From contig NC_072897.1 in assembly GCF_027943255.1 (NCBI RefSeq), positions 37,174,044 through 37,238,043 on the forward strand: a stretch of 64,000 nucleotides of DNA, in the 5' to 3' direction. The DNA is from Anastrepha obliqua. Taxonomy: Eukaryota > Arthropoda > Insecta > Diptera > Tephritidae. The notes below the pieces were generated by a model, which did not search any database, was not told where the DNA came from, and saw nothing but the letters and a program-made list of their open reading frames with translations. Numbering within the stretch: the first letter of the stretch is position 1; each line of letters starts with the position of its first letter. This document shows, piece after piece, positions 44,150-55,502 of this stretch. Both the position numbers and the translations under genes were made by a program.

Positions 44150-44890
44150 AAGTCGCCACATTTCCCACAGTTCATTGAAAAATTCGTAAGTAGCTTATGT
44201 GCAAGGTGGATTTATTAGGTTGGAATTGTAAGTTCTTGTGGATATGAAAGAAATCATTTGAGTTTGCGGTATTTTAATTATTAATACATTCATATTTCAG
44301 AATTTGCCACGGGCATGCATAAGGTGAAATTGAATGTAGAGAGTGAAGTTTGGACGCGGAAAAGTTTGAAATAGAGAAACATAACGCAAAAAAACTTCGA
44401 AACAAGGGCAAAATTAAAGTCTCTGCGTACAGAAAGTAATGTATGTAATATTGAGCTCAATTGTATTTGTATCACATTTTTAATTTGTAATTTTTACATG
44501 TGTAATTCTATATCCTCATAGGATGTTGATGGCTATCAGAAACCTACCTTGGCTGCTAATGACTTCATACTAAATACTGTTGAGATGCGCATACCATATT
44601 GCATAAAAATGTTTGCTTCATGTTTTTTGGGGAAAATCGATCGCTATGATTGACATCTAAAACTGAACACTTAAAAATTCTGGATAACAAATTTGTTACA
44701 TGCTCGTGAATTCATTTTATATAATTCAATTTTATTGATTTTATAGCCTGTATTTGGAACATAAGTTCTTGAACATTGAAAAATTGATTAAAAATTAAGT
44801 ATTTAATTAAATTAAATTTATATTAATTTTATGTCATCTATTTGGATATCTTATTTGCTGTGCGCTGTGTGGTATCGTCCTCTAAATTTG
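44150..44890. other. Unassigned sequence in the 8-bp-TSD element
   Basis: No gene is recognised. Short codable stretches such as 44521-44590 on the plus strand (DVDGYQKPTLAANDFILN-like) could be exon remnants of another captured gene, but I cannot name it. Confidence 0.3.
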
Positions 44891-44897
44891 TGAACTC

Positions 44898-45475
44898 CTA
44901 CGATATAAAAAACAAATTATTATTTATGCCTATTATTCGAATTATTATTATGCATACCTGCTTATACTCGATATCTGAAACTGAGTATTCGCTTCTAGCT
45001 TCCAACAGTGCATGTGGCAGCTTCAATTGAGCAGCTTGTTTGCTATACATATATTTACGTACGCTAGTAGAATTTTCTAACTCATAATCATAAATGAGTT
45101 TTTGTAACAGTGACCGGGCCATATTGGTTGCTTTATTGCGATGAGGCAATTCAAAATTATAGAAAAAATCATATAGCAGAAAATGTTTGCATAGAAACTA
45201 CTTTTTCTCACCAGCCATTTCATTTTCTTGTGACCACGCTCATGCTTCATTGGCGCTTTCCTTGGTAATGCGGTGTACCCATATGGGAAGAGGTGATAAT
45301 CTGAAGCCAGAGAGCAGCTTCAATGCAGCCGTATATAAACCACAACCAGATAAAATTATTGTCAATTCTTGTAGACCTTTGTACGTATTTTCGATAAGCA
45401 GCGAGTCGAACCAGTGCTTTGTATGATTCACCACGGTCTAGCAATGATACAGCCACAATAAATTGTCCCAAAAAT
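44898..45475 (-). pseudogene. Nup160-like gene fragment with introns
   Basis: Three minus-strand segments read like the C-terminal helical region of nucleoporin Nup160, a scaffold of the nuclear pore Y-complex: GQFIVAVSLLDRGESYKAL, then YKGLQELTIILSGCGLYTAA with LKLLSGFRLSPLP, then AWSQENEMA, and after a probable intron (donor GTGAGA at about 45215) ATNMARSLLQKLIYDYELEN and KQAAQLKLPHALLEA. The last segment ends CAG|GTATGC, a good donor. A frameshift near 45420 and a TGA before AWSQ break it. Introns argue against a processed copy. Identification rests on my memory of the family and is tentative. Confidence 0.45.
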
Positions 45476-45823
45476 TTAAATTAATTAAATTAAAGGACAA
45501 CCGCGAGTCAATAAATTGGCAAACATGAATAAATGTTCCATTTCCACAACTCAAAATTTTCCACACTCGAGCTTGACTTGTTTACAGTAGCACAGAAAAC
45601 AAACTATGTGACATATCACGTTGAAATTTGCCATGTAAGCTTATAACAGTCCTACCAAAAAACAAAAAATTTATTTTTGCCATATGTCATCCGCGGACCG
45701 TTTTATTGATAACGTCTCGTTCATATTTGAGCAGAAGGAACATTTTGAGTTGTGACCCTTTTGTATTTAGGGTGCGATATGTATGAATGTACATACCAAT
45801 ACAAACAAAGCATATAGACGGAG

Positions 45824-48397
45824 AGCTCATGACCAAAAAACCCAACATATTTTATACTTATTGAAATTTTGTGTGAGATTAGTTTTTTAATACTAGAATC
45901 GATATCCGGCGGGCTGGTTGCTCAATAGCGGTCTTAATTATGCGTTTTTATTTTTTAAAATTGTTAATAAAAAACATTTACTCAACATATTTTATACCAC
46001 TTGAAATTTTAACAGAATTTCATTTACGGTCTGTATAAAATGAAACGATGGTTGCCAGCCCATTCTCATGGTCCCAAAGTACTGCCAGCCCATGAGAAAG
46101 CCATCACAAGGGATAAAATTTGTAATTTTTCAGCCAATGCAGTAAATAATAAAGCAAAAGTTGCCAACCAGGTCTACGAAATACGCTTACAACGGGATTT
46201 ATTTGCAAGAATTGTGGCATTATCCCTGGATTTCAATATCGACGTCGAAAAAATATTGTTTTATCCAATAACACCAATTCCGTTATCTCTATGTCATTCT
46301 GATGGAACAATTTGTAAGACTGAAAAATCTGTAATCACTCAGGTTTTACAAATAAATGCAGCTGCTAACATACCGCAAATATTCGACAGAGTCATAATCG
46401 ATGGATTTTTCCTGCTTCACTTAATGAAAGAAATTCCAAACACTTTTGGAAATATATCAAAAAAAATTATCTCATTCATGCAGAAGACACCGGCCAAAAG
46501 ATTCGACATCATATTCGACCAATATTTTACTCCATCCATTAAAGATTATGAACGAATACAAAGAAGAAATGTCAGCAGTATCGATTATAACATCACAGGA
46601 TCCGAACAAACTCGACCTAAAGATTTCAATAAAGAATTAAGAAATAGCAAATTCAAGGACGCACTGGTCAGATTTCTTATAGAACATTGGGGAACAGTGG
46701 AACTGGCGCCATTTATTGGCAATTCAACCATAAAATTGAATTACGATGTGTGCTATACATTTACAAGTGACGGCGCCTCTGTATCGAAAATCGTCGATGA
46801 GGAAATGTCATGCGAACTTCAGGAGGAAGCAGATACAAAAATTGTGTATCATGTGTGTGAAGCGGTCTGCGAGAATGTTTCAATAAAATGTTCCGATACT
46901 GACATACTGATCATCATGCTGGGTAACATGGACCATATTTCGCATGACGAATTGCACATATTTATGGAATTATGAACTGGCAATAACAAACGTTGCATTG
47001 ATATCAATGATCTCAGTGAACAACTCGGCCTATCCCTATGGCAGAGTTTACCAGGATTCCATGCCGGCCTTTTACAGAAAAGGTAAGAAAAGACCTTTCC
47101 AGATATTAAAAAAATCACCGGAATGCGGAAAATGCTTTTATTGAACTGGGGAATATAAACTCCATCGCCACAAAAAATCATACATTTAAAATGCTGGAAA
47201 AATTTGTATGCGAAATGTACAATTTAAGAATCATAAATGACGTGAACAGCGGTCGCTTTTCTAAATTCTGGGAGACATATAAAGCGTCAAATGTAAACGC
47301 AGCATTCCAGAAACAGCTGAAAAATTTGGCCGCATCGTCTTTACCGCCATGTAAAACCGAGTTACATCAGCAACTTCTCCGAGCTCAATATATTGGAAAT
47401 ACATGGCGAAACGCTTATTTGAAATTTCCAACTTGTTGTCTCCCAGAATCGAATGGCTGGGTGAGAAATGGAGAATTTCTTTCTTTTAATTGGTTTGATG
47501 GCAACCAATTCCCTCAATCAGTCCTTGGAGCTGTCATAGAAACTCCTTCAACGAATGACAACATTGAATCAGGTACAGTATTTTACGCCTTCATTCATAG
47601 TCCGAAATATTGCAACTATCAGGTATTTTGATTGGCGGTATGATTTTCTTTCAGATACTGAAGCTGAAGAAATAGAAAATGACTATTTCAGTTCAGACTC
47701 GGAATCTATTTCTGACATAGAAAATTAAAAATTTAATTTTGTTTTTTTTTTTTTTCTATTCATTTAATAAATTAAATACATAAATAAAGGAATAGTAAAT
47801 TAGAAATAAACCTTTTTTAAGAAAGAGAAAAAAATCCCATTCTCTAATTTTTTGATGAACAAACCTTTCATCCTTCCCATTTTTGCAAGACTGTACGGAG
47901 AGACAGAATATGAACAATATACGCTCTCTCTCGTGCGCCCACATTCACGTAAGTCGGTCTCGCTCGCACTCACAGGAATGAAATTTTCCAAATTTTGCAT
48001 GTGAAGGGATCATCAGAATGGGCTGGCTCTACACATTTCATCAATTTATTGTATTGCCAATGTCGTGTAAAAAAGACAGCCGGTATAAAATATGTTGACT
48101 TGTGCTTCCATCAACGCACTTTCAACATGGGCTGGCAGTACTTTGGGACCATGAGAATGGGCTGGCAACCATCGTTTCATTTTATACAGACCGTAAATGA
48201 AATTCTGTTAAAATTTCAAGTGGTATAAAATATGTTGAGTAAATGTTTTTTATTAACAATTTTTAAAAAATAAAAACGCATAATTAAGACCGCTATTGAG
48301 CAACCAGCCCGCCGGACATCGATTCTAGTATTAAAAAACTAATCTCACACAAAATTTCAAGAAGTATAAAATATGTTGGGTTTTTTGGTCATGAGCT
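45824..48397 (+). mobile_element. DNA transposon with 271-bp inverted repeats, superfamily unknown
   Basis: The arms 45824-46094 and 48126-48397 are near-exact reverse complements of about 271 bp. Their outer ends read AGCTCATGACCAAAAAACCC. Between them is one damaged gene (46040-47728) and a region (47995-48125) with additional GGGCTGGC motifs like those in the arms. The gene's start codon lies inside the left arm. I could not find a convincing target duplication, so the exact outer ends are uncertain. It is nested in the 8-bp-duplication element. Confidence 0.8.
46040..47728 (+). pseudogene. Putative transposase of the long-TIR element, PIN-like acidic motifs
   Basis: ATG 46040 opens MKRWLPAHSHGPKVLPAHEK, encoded by the inverted repeat. 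The frame runs 311 codons, with EADTK at residues 263-267 and SDTDILII at 285-292, acidic motifs that recall PIN/FEN-type nucleases. A TGA at 46973-46975 is followed in the same frame by GLSLWQSLPGFHA. Shifted frames give FYRKGKKRPFQILKK, FKMLEKFVCEMYNLR and ASSLPPCKTELHQQLLRAQY, and an acidic end (DSESISDIEN) at 47728. The pattern LPGFHA...GK..PF...LPPCK..L..Q..R is familiar from uncharacterised repeat-encoded invertebrate proteins. I cannot assign it to a named transposase family. Confidence 0.65.
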
Positions 48398-48458
48398 ACA
48401 GCGAAAAATTCAGCTGGGTGAATGCTGTCACCTATAATAAATCCACCTTGGCTTCAAC

Positions 48459-48615
48459 AAAAAAAAAAAAAGAGGTTGTCTGTAAAGTCGGTTTACTGAC
48501 GATAGTTTAACGTGATAACGTCATAAGAAAATACTGATTGAATGGTTGCATTTTTCAAAAGAAAATTTTAATTTTATTTGTTTGATAGATATTTTGTATG
48601 GATATAGAGAATGAG
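48459..48615. other. Short flank before the pentamer array
   Basis: A (A)n run (48459-48471), then AT-rich sequence with no gene seen. It may be further decayed Copia. Confidence 0.35.
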
Positions 48616-49464
48616 TTAACATTAACATAACATAATATACTTTAACATAACATAACATAACATAACATAACATAACATAACATAACATAACATAACATAA
48701 CATAACATAACATAACATAACATAACATAACATAACATAACATAACATAACATAACATAACATAACATAACATAACATAACATAACATAACATAACATAA
48801 CATAACATAACATAACATAACATAACATAACATAACATAACATAACATAACATAACATAACATAACATAACATAACATAAAACAACATAACATAACATAA
48901 CATAACATAACATAACATAACATAACATAACATAACATAACATAACATAACATAACATAACATAACATAACATAACATAACATAACATAACATAACATAA
49001 CATAACATAACATAACATAACATAACATAACATAACATAACATAACATAACATAACATAACATAACATAACATAACATAACATAACATAACATAACATAA
49101 CATAACACAACATAACATAACACAACATAACATAACATAACATAACATAACATAACATAACATAACATAACATAACATAACATAACATAACATAACATAA
49201 CATAACATAACATAACATAACATAACATAACATAACATAACATAACATAACATAACATAACATAACATAACATAACATAACATAACATAACATAACATAA
49301 CTTAACATAACATAACATAACATAACATAACATAACATAACATAACATAACATAACATAACATAACATAACATAACATAACATAACATAACAAAACATAA
49401 CATAACATAATATAACATAACATAACATAACATAACATAACATGACATAACATAACATATCATA
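48616..49464. repeat. (AACAT)n pentanucleotide array, about 850 bp
   Basis: About 165 copies of AACAT in direct tandem from 48642, with an irregular start from 48616. Only a handful of single-base changes occur (for example AAACAACAT at 48880, ACACAAC near 49106 and 49120, CTTAAC at 49301). Reading frames such as repeated MLCYV on the minus strand are artefacts of the repeat. The array abuts a Helitron-type terminal fragment. Confidence 0.95.
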
Positions 49465-49701
49465 AAGCATTCACCAACAGCTTCCATTTGATACCCATAT
49501 TGTACATACACATCCGAAGGTTACCCGGGTCCACGTTTTGACCTACATCTCGAGCCCTATTTCCAAAATAAAATATAATCCATGTTACTCGTGGATGATG
49601 TAGCTTTCGAATGGTGAAAGAATTTTTAAAATCGGTCCAGTAGTTTTGAGCCTATTCATTACAAACAAACAAAGTTTTCCTCTTTATAATATTAGTATAG
49701 A
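49465..49701 (-). mobile_element. Helitron-like 5' terminal fragment with one minisatellite monomer
   Basis: 49467-49560 is one ~95-bp piece of the monomer found at 20085-23607. It is followed to 49701 by the Helitron 5' end, on the minus strand TCTATACTAATATTATAAAG AGGAAAAC, the same end as at 23691. The 3' half is missing, and the (AACAT)n array stands in its place. The array may thus have grown inside, or replaced, a copy of this element. Confidence 0.78.
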
Positions 49702-50356
49702 CAACATATCTTATAAGGTATATGGTAAATATTAATATACCATACATTTTTTCCTTCATATATAATAAAAAAATTAATAATAATAACATTAAAACAACAG
49801 GTATTATTAACAAACTTGGTTTTATTTTAAATTCTTCAAGTGAATCAAATTAATAATAATCAATAAGAAGGCATATGCAAATACAAATACGTGAATTTAT
49901 ATATGTACACATATGCGCATATACATACATATATACGCTCACTTAAGTAGGAGAGAGCAAGATGTCGAACGTTGCCGTTCGTTTGCTTTGTTTGCTTTGT
50001 CGTTCGTTCCGTGCTTTCGCTTGCAGTTCATTCAATGCAATGAGCAAGGTAACGACAAATGAGCAAGGTAACGGCAATGAGCAAGGTAACGACATATGAG
50101 CAAAGTAACACTAATGAGCAAGGTAACACTAATCAGCAAGGTAACGACACATTTTTTCGTGCGTGCAGCCTGTTAAATCGAATTATAAGAGTTATCACGT
50201 CAAAAATGCAACGGTAAAAAACAACGTTGATGATATTTTACGACTCAACAAAGCAACAACTTATTCATATTTGCAAATATGCGCAGCAGTTGTTTTGTTG
50301 CCATGCAAAATCAAGCAATCATGTGGCATAATAATTATACCAGCTTAAACGAACTT
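49702..50356. other. Noncoding stretch with 19-bp tandem repeats
   Basis: AT-rich DNA. At 50040-50150 about six copies of an 18-19-bp unit (ATGAGCAAGGTAACGACAA and variants) stand in tandem. The remainder to 50356 has no recognised gene. By position it may belong to Copia. Confidence 0.6.
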
Positions 50357-50527
50357 GCACACAACCGCACGTTGAATGGCCAGAAGTTTGCCGGTGCATT
50401 CAGGTATGCCTGATTCGTTGTGGGTGGAAGCGGTAGCGACGGCAACGTATTTGCGCAATCGTGCGCCAACCAAGGCGCTCAGCAATGAAACGCCTTATGA
50501 GGCGTGGTATGGCAAGAAACCATTGGT
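50357..50527 (+). pseudogene. Copia integrase fragment
   Basis: Reads NRTL, then MARSLPVHSGMPDSLWVEAV, TATYLRNRAPTKALSNETPY and EAWYGKKPLVA, the block after the catalytic Glu of Ty1/Copia integrases. It stops at the Jockey junction near 50527. Integrase sequence before this point and all of RT and RNase H are missing from the window. Confidence 0.85.
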
Positions 50528-50926
50528 TGCATTTTGCTTCACTGTCATAACCCTCTGTACATAGGTAGTTGCCAATAGAATGATTGTAATATAATATTTA
50601 CTATATCAAGCATCCCACGCTTTTAACTCTAATTTGAATTACTCTATTTGTATCTTAATTTTTGTTATAATTCTGTTCTGAGGTAGTTGACTATGACTGA
50701 TCGTTCGATTTGCTATTACTTCATTATAGGTCTCTTTGTCATTAAAATTTATTTTCTACTTTTTAGTTCGATTAGCAATAAAAGCGTGTTTTTTGTTTTT
50801 TATCTCCCCTTTATTTATTACAGTCTGTTATATATTAACAATATGTAATTTTCGTACAATTAGGGTCTATTATGTTCTTTTACCAATGTAAGAAGAATCT
50901 GTTATTATTATTATTGTTTTTTGTGA
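50528..50926 (-). other. 3' noncoding region of the Jockey LINE
   Basis: AT-rich sequence between the RT stop and the Copia junction. On the minus strand it is the 3' UTR. No clear poly(A) tail is visible at the junction. Confidence 0.5.
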
Positions 50927-53213
50927 TTACACTGTAAATCTTATAGTTAGATCAGTCGGTGTGAGTCGCTTTAATCTTCGTTTGATATTTTCTGCCGGTG
51001 CTATTTTACGCATTTCTTCGTTTTGGTGGACTAACAGTCGCTGTATATGCTTAGTGCTACATTTTGTGATTGTTTCGTGGATTGTGTCTACGTTTAAGTC
51101 ACGATGTATAGCTTCATTGGAAATAAACCAATCAGCATTTATTATATTTCGTAATATTTTGGATTGTGTTCGCTGTATGAGCTGGATATTTGTGTTTTTA
51201 GCCGTTCCCCATATTTCTATTCCGTATTTCCAGATAGGAGTAATAATTGTTTTGTATATAGTCACTTTATTATACAGTGATAGTTTTGATGCTCGTCCGA
51301 TTAGCCAACTTAATTGCCGGTACTTATTCTTGATTTGATTTCTTTTGTTAATGATATGCTGCTTCCATGTTAGTTTTTCGTCAATAGTTATTCCAAGATA
51401 TTTTGCTGCTGGGCAGATTTTTATTTTGTTGTTTTTTAAGGTTAGATTATATTTTGATGTCTTTTTGTTTGTATATATAACTTGTATAGTTTTGTCTTTA
51501 TTAACTTCTATACCCCATTCGTCAAACCAATTTACTGTATTGTTTATTAATTTTTGAAGTGTAAAGGTCGCCAGTTTTTCGTCATTGTTTAATGCCATTA
51601 ATACAGTATCATCCGCGAACGTTGCTATCATTGTATTATCTGTTGTCGGAGTTGGCACATCTGCGGTGTATATTAGATATAAGAGAGGACCTAATAGACT
51701 ACCTTGCGGTACTCCAGCTGTCATTGGTAGAATATCGGAATATTCGTCTTCATATCTTATATAAAATTTTCGATCAGTTAATATATGTAGCTCTTCAAAA
51801 GTTCAAAGTAGTTTTGTGGAAAGATTCGTTTGAGCTTATGCAAAAGTCCTTTATGCCAAACTTTATCAAAGGCTTTTGCAATGTCTAGGTATACAGCTAC
51901 ACAATATTTTTTGTCATTCATATCGTTAAGTATTTTGTTAGTAACCTTGTGGATTTGTTGGACTGTTGAGTGTTGCCGTCTAAATCCGAATTGATGGCTT
52001 GGTATCACTTTTTTTGCTGTCAAAATTGGTTCTAGTCGGTCGAACAATTTTTTTTCAAACACTTTTGAAAGAATTGGCAATAGGCCGATGGGTCGATATG
52101 AAGCAGTTTTGGTGGCATCTTTTCCTGGTTTGGGTATGGTGGTAATTTGAGCAATTTTCCATAATCGTGAGAAGTATTTAGTCTCTAACATGCAATTAAA
52201 TATATTTCTTATGAATTGCAATGCTATTTCAGGTAACACTTTTAAAATTTTTCCATTTATTAAATAATATCCTGGAGCTTTTTTATCGCTTAGCTGTCTT
52301 ATTTGATTTTTAATTTCGCTTATGGTGGTCTTTCTTGTTTTAATTTGCGGAACGTTTATTATGTTATCAGATTTGATGTTAATGTTTTGATTATCCATTT
52401 CGCTTGTAAATGTGTCTAAGAAGTGTCTGGCTAGGGAGTCGGCTTTTTCTTTGCTTGTTTTTGCCCATGTGCCGGCTTGTGTTTTGATGGGAGGTTTATG
52501 TATTACAGCGCCATTAATGTGTTTTGTTGCTTTCCATAGGGAGTAATTTGTAGATGCTGCTGTTCCGAGGTTTGCCATATAATTTCGAAGTTTACTCTCC
52601 TTGTGTTTTGTAAGTAAGTTTGCCATGTTTTGCGGAGTTTTCATTTTTCGCCGATTTTCTCTTTAATGTAAGTTGGGATATTTTCTTTATTTGACATTTT
52701 CGGTGTGGGTGTATAGGAAGCAACTGCTTGTATTACGCTATCATTGAAATATACAATAGCGGAGTCAATTTCATCTCGAGTTTTCAGTGATATATTTATT
52801 TTGAGTTTTTGCTCTAATATTTGGCAAGCATTAGTCCAATTCGTTCTAGAATTATATAGGCCCAGAGATTGTTTTATTTCAATAGGTCCAAGTAAGGTCA
52901 TAATTAATGGTGAATGGTCTGAAGATAGCTCTAAACATGATTTTATTGTCAGATTTTCATATGGCATATTTTTAATTATGCAAAAGTCAATTAAGTCCGG
53001 TTGTTTTTTCGTATCTGTTGGCCAGTAGGTTGGCTCACCTGTGCTAATAAACCGACTATTTTTTTTTCTAATGGCTTCAATTAATTGCCTCCCTTTTTTA
53101 TTTGTTAACCTTGACCCCCAAAGTATATTTTTAGCATTGTAGTCTCCTCCGGCTAAGTATCGATTCCCTAGCGATTTTAGATAATGTTCTTTTGTGTGCT
53201 TTATATATCGCAC
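50927..53213 (-). pseudogene. Jockey-clade LINE ORF2: endonuclease and reverse transcriptase
   Basis: The 53213-52641 frame starts inside the AP-like endonuclease: RYLAGGDYNAKNILWGSR, PDLIDFCII and LSSDHSPLI. The RT follows in two more frames: KKAPGYYLINGKILKVLP, YRPIGLLPILSKVFEKKLF, HQFGFRRQHST, VYLDIAKAFDKVWH, then AGVPQGSLLGPLLYLIY and the catalytic ATFADDTVLM, and KYLGITIDEKL. These are Jockey-type blocks (X-element/Jockey group). Frame breaks lie near 52642 and 51750. The start of the endonuclease is missing because a deletion fuses it to the ORF1 zinc knuckles. Confidence 0.9.
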
Positions 53214-54550
53214 ATCCGCGGTAGTTTGCTATGTGATTTTCGCCGCAATGTATGCATTTTATGCTATTTTTATTATTGTCTTTTATTGGACACATAATTG
53301 TTTTGTGTTTGCCTGCACATTTTACGCACGCTGGGTCTATTTGACAATAATTTTTCGTATGGCCGTATCTTTGGCAGTTTGTACATTGTGGTACTTTTCT
53401 TGTTTGGCGGGGTGGTTCAAAACTAATTTTGCAATGTAGAAGATTAGTTATACTATATATTTCTTTGTTATTTCTTGACTATTATTGGTTATTTGCATGT
53501 TATGAATGTTTGGTATTTCGTGACCTAACTCAGCTAGCTCTTGTTTAATTTCTTCGGTGTCAGTTGAATAGTGCATATTACGTAATATTACTTTAAATCC
53601 TCGCTCATCTTTTGTTCTAAGCGTGTAGTATTTTGTTTGTTTTTGTTTAAGTAGTTCTATCATTTTTTTATAGTGTAAAGACTCTTTTGCTTGTAATTTT
53701 ATTTCGTTTTTGCTAAGTACTTTCATTTCGAAAAATATATTTGGTATCGAATTCAACGCGTCAGCTAGAGCTTTTATATTTTCGACATTCTGAACGTATA
53801 TAGGTGGAGGTTTTTGCATGCGTGGAGTTTGTTGGCTGGTATTTGGAACTGTCCCACTGTCGCTTTGTTCTTCTAATATATCGTCGTCCGCTAGGAGAGC
53901 AAACTTGTTTGAAGAAGCTGGATTGCCCAGCCAGTACTCTTTTAGTGTTGTCTGTGTTGTATTTTGTGCTTTGGGTTTATGTTTTTTGCTGCTCTTAAGT
54001 TTGCTTGTTTGGTGATTCAGTTCCACGATTTCTTTTTTGACTAAGCTGCTCTTTACAGTTGGTATAATTTAAATTATTTGCATATAGTACTTGCGTGTTT
54101 GTTGTTAGTGATGCAATTGTGGAGGCGATCGCTGTTGTCTTAGTATACACGGTTGTTGTTGTGGCTGTTGATACTGCGGTAGTTATGTATTGTCTTTGTG
54201 TTGTTATTATTGTTGTAGACTTTTTAGTGGATGTCTCATCAGAGTGTGAGGTTGGAATAGTATAGGTATATTTATTTTCGTTGGAGAGAGAAGCAGTTGG
54301 TGATAGTGGAGTGATTGGGGTAGTGCATTGAGCAGTCCAAGGGAGCGCATCTGCCGGATTCACAGGTGATGCGGCGTTTTTCGTTTGTTGACTGCCTATT
54401 AAGGCGGTAAGAGATGAGCCATTTTTACTCTCACTTGATATTTTTTGACTACGCGCACTGAGCAAAAACGTTTGAGAGAGCGCACTGAGATTATTTTTAT
54501 CCGGTGGGAGTTTGTTGTCACCACGAGCATAACTCGGTGTAGGTGGTGTT
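53195..54550 (-). pseudogene. Jockey-clade LINE ORF1 (gag-like)
   Basis: The N-terminal part (from about 54540) is rich in Ser/Thr/Pro. A frameshift near 54020 leads into ELNHQTSKLKSSKKHKPKAQ, then TPRMQKPPPIYVQNVENIKA and FKVILRNMHYSTDTEEIKQE, the PRE/C2HC domain of insect Jockey gag proteins. Three zinc knuckles follow in the 53440-53200 region: CTNCQRYGHTKNYC, CVKCAGKHKTIMC and CIHCGENHIANYRGC. It binds the element RNA. The tail beyond GCAIYK is lost in the deletion that joins ORF1 to ORF2. Confidence 0.85.
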
Positions 54551-54552
54551 CG

Positions 54553-54930
54553 CTCTACTGCAGTGCTGTCCAAAATGAAAAATGTGAGTGTATAAGTGAG
54601 AACGAGAGAATGGGAGCAGCCCAGTGGGAAATTTAAACCAAAATAAATAAATATTGGATTGGAGTAGAAAATTTTTGTGGAAGGAATCGAAATGCCTTTT
54701 GATATTACATCTATAGCTTTCTTTGAACGACTTGTAACATAAAAGGCATTGCAAGTCGCCAAAGGCATTTTCTAGCATAAAAAAGTTCTCACAGGGCATT
54801 GTATTGCATACTCTAAGCGTCGCGGACAAACTCGGTGTTTATTCGTTGCTGGTTTGCTAACGACTGAACGATGGAGAGTAAGAATACGTGTGATCAATTG
54901 ATGTATGGGATGGACAGCACTGCTCTACTG
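54553..54930 (-). mobile_element. 362-bp hAT derivative encoding a BED-type zinc finger
   Basis: The unit 54561-54922 has hAT ends CAGTGCTGTCCA and TGGACAGCACTG, and the 8-bp duplication CTCTACTG on both sides (54553-54560, 54923-54930). On the minus strand it encodes MPCENFFMLENAFGDLQCLL followed by CYKSFKESYRCNIKRHFDSF, a BED-like finger (CxxC...H..H) as found at the N-terminus of hAT transposases. The rest of the transposase is absent, so this is an internally deleted copy that kept the DNA-binding exon. Confidence 0.85.
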
Positions 54931-55198
54931 GCATAACAGTATAGACTTTACTTATTTTTTTTTGTTTTTATTATTATTTGGTTTTTGTTTTATTTATTTT
55001 TTTAGTTTGATTGTTTTTGTTGATCCAAACTGTATTACGATATGCAATATTTTGGTTAAAGCGTCTATTTTGCTGGTTTTTGTATTTTGATTATTTCTTT
55101 AAACACAGATATTTGGTAGATATTGGAACGTAAAAAAAAACACGTTCGCACTGATGAAGAATCCGCATTGAATTCAAAGGAGGAGCGCTGTTGAAATG
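54931..55198. other. AT-rich spacer
   Basis: T-rich low-complexity DNA and an (A)n run near 55132. Probably further 5' Jockey or flanking sequence; nothing recognised. Confidence 0.35.
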
Positions 55199-55502
55199 CT
55201 ACTTTATAAAAGCAACCCTAGCAATGCATATGTTCATGTTCGAATTGTCGAACATACATAAGTAATAATAAGAAAGCACATGAATTTTAAACTTGATTGA
55301 TTCGGATGTAACCATCACTTTTGGTCTGTCAATAAACCCAACACTGAGTAGCACCAATACATTAAGCGGGAGATAGACCTCATGTAACTTCCAGAATCCT
55401 TTTACATACATATAGTGCCTACTGGCCTTTTTCTTCCTCTCAAATATATTGTAGTTCCATGATAGTTTACTATCCAAAATTACTCCAAGGTAGGGTTTAG
55501 CG
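55199..55502 (-). pseudogene. LOA-type LINE fragment (RT thumb)
   Basis: On the minus strand from 55502 it reads AKPYLGVILDSKLSWNYNIF and ERKKKASRHYMYV, the conserved block after the LINE reverse transcriptase palm (YLGV.LD.KL.W..H) in LOA-like elements. Other broken pieces of the same type lie at 56222-56400. The fragment is short and damaged. Confidence 0.65.

Larger units (their letters stand above)
43982..48458. mobile_element. DNA transposon with 8-bp duplication, carrying gene pieces
   Basis: The two ends 43990 (CAAGGCGAATTTATTATAGG) and 48450 (inverted, CAAGGTGGATTTATTATAGG) match over about 24 bp and are flanked by GCTTCAAC on both sides (43982-43989, 48451-48458). An 8-bp duplication points to the hAT, P or a similar superfamily. 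Inside are a Nup160-like fragment and the long-TIR transposon at 45824-48397; no transposase belonging to these ends is seen. A third copy of the end motif (CAAGGTGGATTTATTAGG, 44199-44216) hints at more complex history. Confidence 0.7.

Noticed and set aside
45187..45426. Plus-strand 79-codon frame
   Set aside because: Shadow of the minus-strand Nup160-like segment.
48642..49464. Telomere-like satellite
   Set aside because: AACAT is not an insect telomere repeat (TTAGG), dipteran telomeres use other structures, and the array is internal.
48521..49511. Long minus-strand frames of repeated MLCYV (up to 310 codons)
   Set aside because: They are a mechanical product of an AACAT repeat, open in several frames; not genes.
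52744..53439. Plus-strand frames with hydrophobic stretches, possible membrane proteins
   Set aside because: Antisense to the Jockey endonuclease and zinc-knuckle coding sequence, which explains the Phe/Leu/Cys-rich composition.
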